Positions 58,982-64,000 of a stretch of 64,000 nt of DNA are shown here, piece after piece. Each line of letters opens with the position of its first letter. The stretch's first letter is position 1. This DNA is from Plecoglossus altivelis (Eukaryota; Chordata; Actinopteri; Osmeriformes; Plecoglossidae), in NCBI GenBank assembly GCA_036571765.1, contig BROE01000017.1:1499778-1563777 (forward strand), read 5' to 3'. The translations under genes were made by a program, and so were the position numbers. Below the pieces are notes generated by a model. The model had not been told where the DNA came from, made no database searches, and was given only the letters and a program-made list of their open reading frames with translations.

Positions 58982-61286
58982 TCACTTCGGCCCCCTTAGC
59001 ATCCTGGCGTAGTCCTTGAGAGTCCGCTCTATGTTCGGCACCTCAAAGTTCTGGGCAGCGAATATGCCGGTGCAAGTCCCGATAGCGACGCCCAGCACGG
59101 CAGAGGAACGAAGCCTGGCGACGATGTAGCCGGCCAGGAAGCCCTTCAGGAAGGGGGAGGCCAGCACGCTGCCCCCCTGTGGACAAGAGGAGGAACTATA
59201 TGTTGGAATGGGGAGGCCAGATTACAGAAACTACATGGTTCAGATTTGAAAGGACTAGTGGTAACTAGGCAGTAACTCATCTCCTATAGCAGGGGTCTCC
59301 AATCCTGGTCCTCGAGGGCCGCTGTCCTGAAGGTTTTAGATGTTTCCCTCCTCCAGCACACCTGATTCTAATGAATGAGCCATTACCAAGCTCTGTGGAA
59401 GCTTCATAATGACCCTTTATTAGACTCAGGTGTGCTGGAGCAGGGAAACATTGAAAACCTTCAGGACAGCGGCCCTCGAGGACCAGGATTGGAGACCCCT
59501 GTCCTATAGCAACAGATCCCTAATGAGCTCAAAGCTAACAACTACTCTTTATGTGAGCTCCCAACCACTCCTCAAATGTGAACGGTCAATCGTAACACCA
59601 AGTTTTCACATGTCTTGTAAAAATGTATTTAATTTTGTGAATGTATACATGATGACAACCATCTATATAGACATCAATCCACTTCAAAGTCAAATTGATC
59701 TAATTGCCATTGACCGTATCCCCATATCTGTGTCTGTAAGAAAGTTAACTAAACGAAGAATTCATTGTTTTACGTTGTGATTTCGGTTTGTCCTCTGGTC
59801 AGTCTGACATCCATTGATCCAGGGAACAAGGTAAATAGTAAGAAGTCGTCATTCTACCTCCTTAGTCTGGGTCAACCAGCGAGTTTGACGGTGGTGTGAG
59901 GTGATTTAAGATAGCGTCAGTTGGCATGCTTAACTAACGAAGACAAGATTGTACAAGTCACAAAAAAGTTTTATAGTTCCATTTGTTAAAATAACTTTTC
60001 ATTGACTAAAGCGACGGAGGGGATTTCTACGTGGATTTGCCTTATCCTCAGTGTATAGGTTGGTTAAAAGATAAGCAAAATGGAGGCTACAAGTCAGTTA
60101 CAGTGAAACGTGTGGCTACTATAGTTAGTAATGCTGTTCATGGTTAGTTTGACTAGCAGACTATATGTGGAATGTGTGTGTGTGTGTGTGCGCGTATTAA
60201 TATGTGCTGTGTCTGTACCCTGGAGTTAGGGTGTGTGAGTGTGTGTGTATGGTATCTATGTGTACACGTGGTTTGTGTGTTTGTGCATGCCTTGAAGATT
60301 ACTGTGTAGTGGTGCTCTGCCTATACCCTGAGGCCAGGGTGTGTGTGTGGCTTTGAGGATGTGCGTGTGTGTGTGTGTGTGTTTGTGTGTGTGTTTGTGT
60401 GTGTGCGTGCGTAGTTTTCCAGCAGTACCTGTGGTACCCCAGCCTGCACCTCATTCTCCACACGTCTCTGGATGTCCTCCAGCTGGTCCTTGAGATCCGC
60501 TAGATCCCTCAGCTTGTTCAGGGGGTTCTGGCCAATCACAAGCAACCACACTCAGAATACACTGCTGGCCAATAAGCAGGAACTACACTCAGTACAATCA
60601 ATGACTGTAAAAGCTGTTATGTTTTTTTGCTTCTATACTCTTTGGTACCATGGACACATCCTTACATCACATCCTCAGTCAGTCTACAAAGCACGTTAAA
60701 CATGAGCCTGCCATGTTTCTTGACTACTGCCATATATATATACTGAGTATATCAGTGGGCCTATACTGATAACTTTATATACTGAAGAGCGGGAGCGATC
60801 GTAGAACGTCAAAACAGTCCATGGAAATCTCACAACAATCTGGCATCGATTACTTCAGACTAGGCTGGCTAGGAAACTTAGCTATGTGTCAGTGACTGTA
60901 CAACCAAGCTCATGGAAACAAACTATCACATTTCCATACATTAATGCCACTTGTCTCAATGGCAGAAGAAACTACCATTTACAAACGATAAAGATAACGC
61001 GCCTATCATTGCAGTTATTACCGTTTCGTTCCTCCTAGTTCTAGTTATCGGCAAAGCAAATTTCTCAGGACACCTTATTAGCTAACGCGTCAACTTACGA
61101 TAGCAAGTAGTTCAGCTACCTAGGTAAAAGTAAAACTACCGTAAAAATAACGGTCACACCCGACAGACTGTTGTCCATACCGGATAGATAGATCACATAC
61201 ACAGGCGTTAATAAAGCGATTTAAAGAGTTCCTTTGAACTCTTTTCTTTCCATCGCCTCTATGCCACTAACCTTGTCGTTCGACAT
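58982..61286 (-). CDS. SLC35A4 upstream-ORF microprotein homologue
   Basis: The human counterpart is a 103-residue protein encoded upstream of SLC35A4 and reported in the inner mitochondrial membrane. Three phase-0 exons are 61272-61286 (MSNDK), 60429-60527 (NPLNKLRDLADLKDQ..VENEVQAGVPQ) and 58982-59176 (GGSVLASPFLKGFLAGYIV .. NIERTLKDYARMLRGPK, stop at 58982). They give 102 residues. The match to the human protein is clear across its length (MADDK, LKDLAFLKNQLE, SSPFLKGFLAGYVVAKLR, GTCTGIYAAQ, VPNVEKTLRDY). There is an N-terminal acidic coiled-coil-like helix (about 8-32), then a Gly/Ala-rich hydrophobic stretch (about 46-75). No SLC35A4 transporter frame follows on the minus strand within this window. 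It is head to head with apbb3, as expected from human gene order. Confidence 0.92.
59290..59501. mobile_element. hAT-like foldback MITE, copy 3
   Basis: A 212-bp palindrome from CAGGGGTCTCCAATCCTGG to its inverse CCAGGATTGGAGACCCCTG, with a perfect 8-bp target duplication TCCTATAG on both sides. It is the same family as the copies at 10873 and 20637, and being the least worn it is the youngest. It lies in intron 2 of the microprotein gene. Confidence 0.92.
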
Positions 61287-61591
61287 GTCTCCGAATCACT
61301 GCACATCTGGTTTCGATTCACTTTCCTGCCCAAGTGGTGGGGCTGACAGACCGCGTCTCTCCCAGATCTCCCTCTGTTCATGTGGTTTGCCGCTCTGACT
61401 CATCGTTTACACGTTAGCTATAACGATGGAAATGTTTCCAAAGAAGGGCTACTTTATGTTGTTGACATGTTTTAACATAGTCTAACAGTAACTGAACCGC
61501 TAAAGTACACATTATTGAATAGCTGCACATATATCAGTTTGTGGTTACCTCGCTTCCATCTCATGCTCCTCTGACGCGGGAGCGGGTAGCG

Positions 61592-61605
61592 GTTGTCAAG
61601 GTAAC
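61592..61605. promoter_or_regulatory. RFX X-box-like site in divergent promoter region
   Basis: GTTGTCAAGGTAAC agrees with the RFX consensus GTTGCCATGGCAAC at 11 of 14 positions. It sits about 310 bases upstream of the microprotein start and 1.1 kb upstream of the apbb3 start. Function is inferred only. Confidence 0.35.
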
Positions 61606-62099
61606 GGAGGGGAAGTGAGGAGGTTGGATGATGCAAGCGGGCAGCAGGCCGGTGACGGAGCTGGGATATTTATTAAGCTGGACTTCACAGCTTTACAGAC
61701 AGGATAGCTTTCTATCAAATGTTGGATCACAAACACATCCCTAGCCCATGCATCGACCCCCTGATCACCGATCCGTCCATCTCTCCTTTCTGTTTGCTTT
61801 TTGAGATTTTATCCATCTCTAAATCCAGGTGTTCTATATCCCCTGAATTATTATGTTGATAGTCTGCATGCAAAAACACAGCGTGTTTCTGTCTCACACA
61901 CACGCTCACACACTCATACATGCACGGGTGCAAGGCAAATTGAATTAAATCCTTTCATCCTATTACAAACACATACATACACACACGCATACATGTCATT
62001 TGTCATGTCTGGAGGGATAGTCTACTTAAATTCCAGTCTGGATTGGTGGAGACCGCTGTTCTGTGGAGTTTCTTCCCTGTCCTGTCGTCCCCTCGCAAG

Positions 62100-62480
62100 G
62101 GGTGGGTATATGTGTAGGGAGAGAGGGTGGAGCGAGCAGGAGAGGGAGGAGAGAGAGAGAGAGAGGGGCGAAGGCAGAGAGGAGGGGAGAGAGAGGGCTG
62201 CAGGCGTCGTGGAACACAATACAGGCAAAGAGCGGAGAGAGAGACAGCAGCCATAAAACAAGCAGCATCCCTCCAGTTCCGATGGAGAGATAGATCAGAG
62301 AGAAGAGAGAGAAAGAGAAGAGAGAGAGAGTAGAGGGAGAGAGAGAAAGACTGAAGGGCTGGAGGAAAGAGAGAGACAGCACAACAGTGCCGGGACTGCT
62401 CAGGGAGAAAGAGAGGAAGGAGGAGAGAGAGATAGAACGGAGGAGAGAGAAAGATAGAACAGGAGAGAGGTACTGATAAA
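62100..62480. repeat. GAGAGA purine-rich tract
   Basis: Degenerate GA repeats, probably in or near the apbb3 5' UTR. Minus-strand open frames of up to 236 codons over it are Ser/Leu artefacts. Confidence 0.85.
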
Positions 62481-62571
62481 GAGAGTGGAGTAGATTTGAA
62501 TCCTTTTTGGCATGTGAGTGTATGCCTGGCTCTGAGTCCAGTCATTGCGAGCAGTACTATAGTGTGCGTGA

Positions 62572-62574
<3 letters not shown>

Positions 62575-62609
<35 letters not shown>
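62575..62609. repeat. (GT)n microsatellite
   Basis: A GT run of about 33 bases about 105 bases upstream of the apbb3 ATG. Confidence 0.95.
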
Positions 62610-62711
62610 GAGAGAGAGAGCAGGGCAGGGCAGTTGTCTTGGTGACGCGGGAGCTTTGAGGAGTGGAATGTGTCACAGTTAAGCAGGTGGACAGGAAGGA
62701 GGACCTCTACC

Positions 62712-62760
62712 ATGCTGGGAAAGGATTACATGCTGGCTATCATCATAGTCAACTATGAGG
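62712..62760 (+). CDS. apbb3: First coding exon of APBB3 (Fe65L2), partial gene
   Basis: ATG at 62712 opens MLGKDYMLAIIIVNYE plus one base, ending at a strong donor (GAGG|GTGAGT). Human APBB3 begins MLGKDYMLAIILVNCDDD by memory, a near-exact match over the exon. APBB3 is an adaptor with a WW domain and two PTB domains that binds the amyloid precursor protein tail; those domains are encoded beyond the window. In human, APBB3 is next to SLC35A4, and here it is next to the SLC35A4 microprotein gene, which supports the call. The remaining 1.2 kb of the window is intronic with no second exon seen. Confidence 0.85.
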
Positions 62761-63224
62761 GTGAGTCCACACACACACACACACAAACACACGCACACGC
62801 ACACAAACTCACACACATATTCACACACAGACAGCACCCAACACACCCTAACCTGGACTCACCTAACCAAGTCCTCCACTCTCCTGCTCCTGGTCATATA
62901 TTTGCTAAGGAGAGGGAGGAGAGACGAGGGGGCGGAGAGAGGAGAGGAGGGAGGGAGGGAGGAGAGAGGGAGGCGTTAGTATCCGTCCGCAGGTGTGAGC
63001 GGTCTGGTCCGTCCACCCCCCGACCTCTCCCCCTCCCTCCTTGCCTGTGTCTCTCCCCCTCTTTGGCACATCCTATTTCCTTCCCTTCTTCACTCTCAAC
63101 CTTGCTGGTTTTCATTCCTTACGCTCTCTCTTTCCCGCCATCCTCATTTTAATGCCGTGTTCTACTACAGGTGCTGATTCATGGACAGCCCCCCCACCAC
63201 CACATTGCTCCTTGCATGCGGGAA

Positions 63225-63625
63225 AAATATTCGCTAGCTAGACTGCATGCTAACATGCTCGAGGTAGCTTGTTACAAGCCGGCTTGCTAACAATGTGGAA
63301 TTTGCTTGTTACCTTGTTGCACTCCAGCATGCTAACACAGGGGTAAGATTGTTACAATCCTGCTAAAACAGGAAAGTTGGTTTGTTGCAAGTCTGCATGC
63401 TAAGATAGAAAAGTTGGCTTGTTACAAGCCGGCATATTAACAGTGTAGAGTTATTTTGTTACAGAGATGCATTTAATCTAGTGAGGTTAGCTTGTTACAA
63501 GCCAGCAAGCCAATATTGTAGAGTTACCTTGTTACACGACTTCATGCTAATAGTGGAGTCAGCTTGTTACAAGCCTGTGTGCTTACATTGTGGAGTTAGC
63601 TTGTTCACAAGCCTGCATGCTAACA
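63225..63625. repeat. GTTAGCTTGTTACAAGCC minisatellite in apbb3 intron 1
   Basis: About seven degenerate copies with the key words CTTGTTACAAGCC, TGCATGCTAACA and GGAGTTAG recur at 50-62-base spacing. Confidence 0.9.
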
Positions 63626-63689
63626 CAGAGAGGTGTGGATTGTAGATTAGCTGCCTGTATGTTAAATTCGAGAGGAGTGTTTAGCATCA

Positions 63690-63990
63690 GAAATCAGAAT
63701 CTGGTGCCATTAGTTCATAAGTGATCTGATCGGATTTCATTTTTTGGATGGGATCAAATCTTAAAAATGGATTGTTCGAAACAAACAACAAACAACAAAG
63801 GATTCTGAAATTGGATTAGGTCACATAATCCAATTTTGGTTTTGATCTGGATCAAACCTTTCATATGTGTTGTTCAAAATGGTTTAGAAGGATTGGGGTA
63901 CCTTTGATCCAAAAAATCAATATCATTCTGATTGCAGCAGAAGGGTGGATTCAAGGTGGAATTAAGCAACAAAATGTAATCAAACTTGAA
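63690..63990. repeat. Candidate interspersed repeat with GATCAAA motifs
   Basis: Recurring tttgatccagatcaaa-like words (cggatttcat, gatcaaatctt, gatctggatcaaacc, cctttgatcc) in direct and inverted form suggest a worn mobile element end. I do not recognise the family. Confidence 0.35.
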
Positions 63991-64000
63991 ATTGGTCAAA

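Noticed and set aside
62003..62713. 236-codon minus-strand frame near apbb3
   Set aside because: It is mostly a translation of a GAGAGA tract into Ser/Leu, overlapping the expected apbb3 5' UTR.

Overview
This is a stretch of vertebrate nuclear DNA, most probably from a teleost fish. Coding exons are short and have GT-AG introns. Dinucleotide and minisatellite repeats are dense, and the mobile elements are fish types: a Tc1-like transposon remnant, hAT-like and Harbinger-like MITEs, and a decayed LINE. The species cannot be fixed from the sequence.

Layout. Positions 1-8131 hold no gene I can support, only simple repeats, a decayed LINE and interspersed fragments. rgs14 (RGS, two Ras-binding domains, GoLoco) lies on the minus strand at 8132-13801. 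Two further phase-compatible exons reach 16328 and may add a long, repetitive, charged N-terminus. An arl3-type small GTPase is on the plus strand (18921-22099), with a broken duplicate of its exon 2 in the following intron. Positions 22.4-37.4 kb are noncoding and probably include the 5' noncoding part of ndst1. ndst1 (14 coding exons, 898 codons) runs 37425-46189 on the plus strand, followed by a probable long 3' UTR. rps14 (51644-52973, plus, with a TOP-type noncoding first exon near 50467) and cd74 (54012-56831, plus) follow. The minus-strand gene at 58982-61286 encodes the fish counterpart of the SLC35A4 upstream-ORF microprotein. The first coding exon of apbb3 is at 62712-62760 (plus), head to head with it, and the rest of that gene lies beyond the window.

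How the genes relate. From general knowledge, NDST1-RPS14-CD74 are neighbours in human 5q33, and SLC35A4-APBB3 are neighbours in 5q31. Here the two blocks touch. The genes do unrelated jobs: G-protein signalling, ciliary cargo release, heparan sulfate modification, translation, MHC class II chaperoning and a mitochondrial microprotein.

The most interesting points are these. (1) The SLC35A4 microprotein has its own intron-containing gene with no transporter reading frame after it. (2) rgs14 may have a ~350-residue repetitive extension. (3) ndst1 carries tandem duplications that copy an acceptor splice site in intron 2 and a donor splice site in intron 4. (4) Many splice sites consist of GT repeats. 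(5) cd74 goes straight from its CLIP-like exon to its thyroglobulin exon, with no room for a trimerization domain. (6) Arrays of CTAGC/GCTAAC-type minisatellites recur across the window. All exon calls come from reading frames, splice consensus and remembered protein families; no alignment was run.
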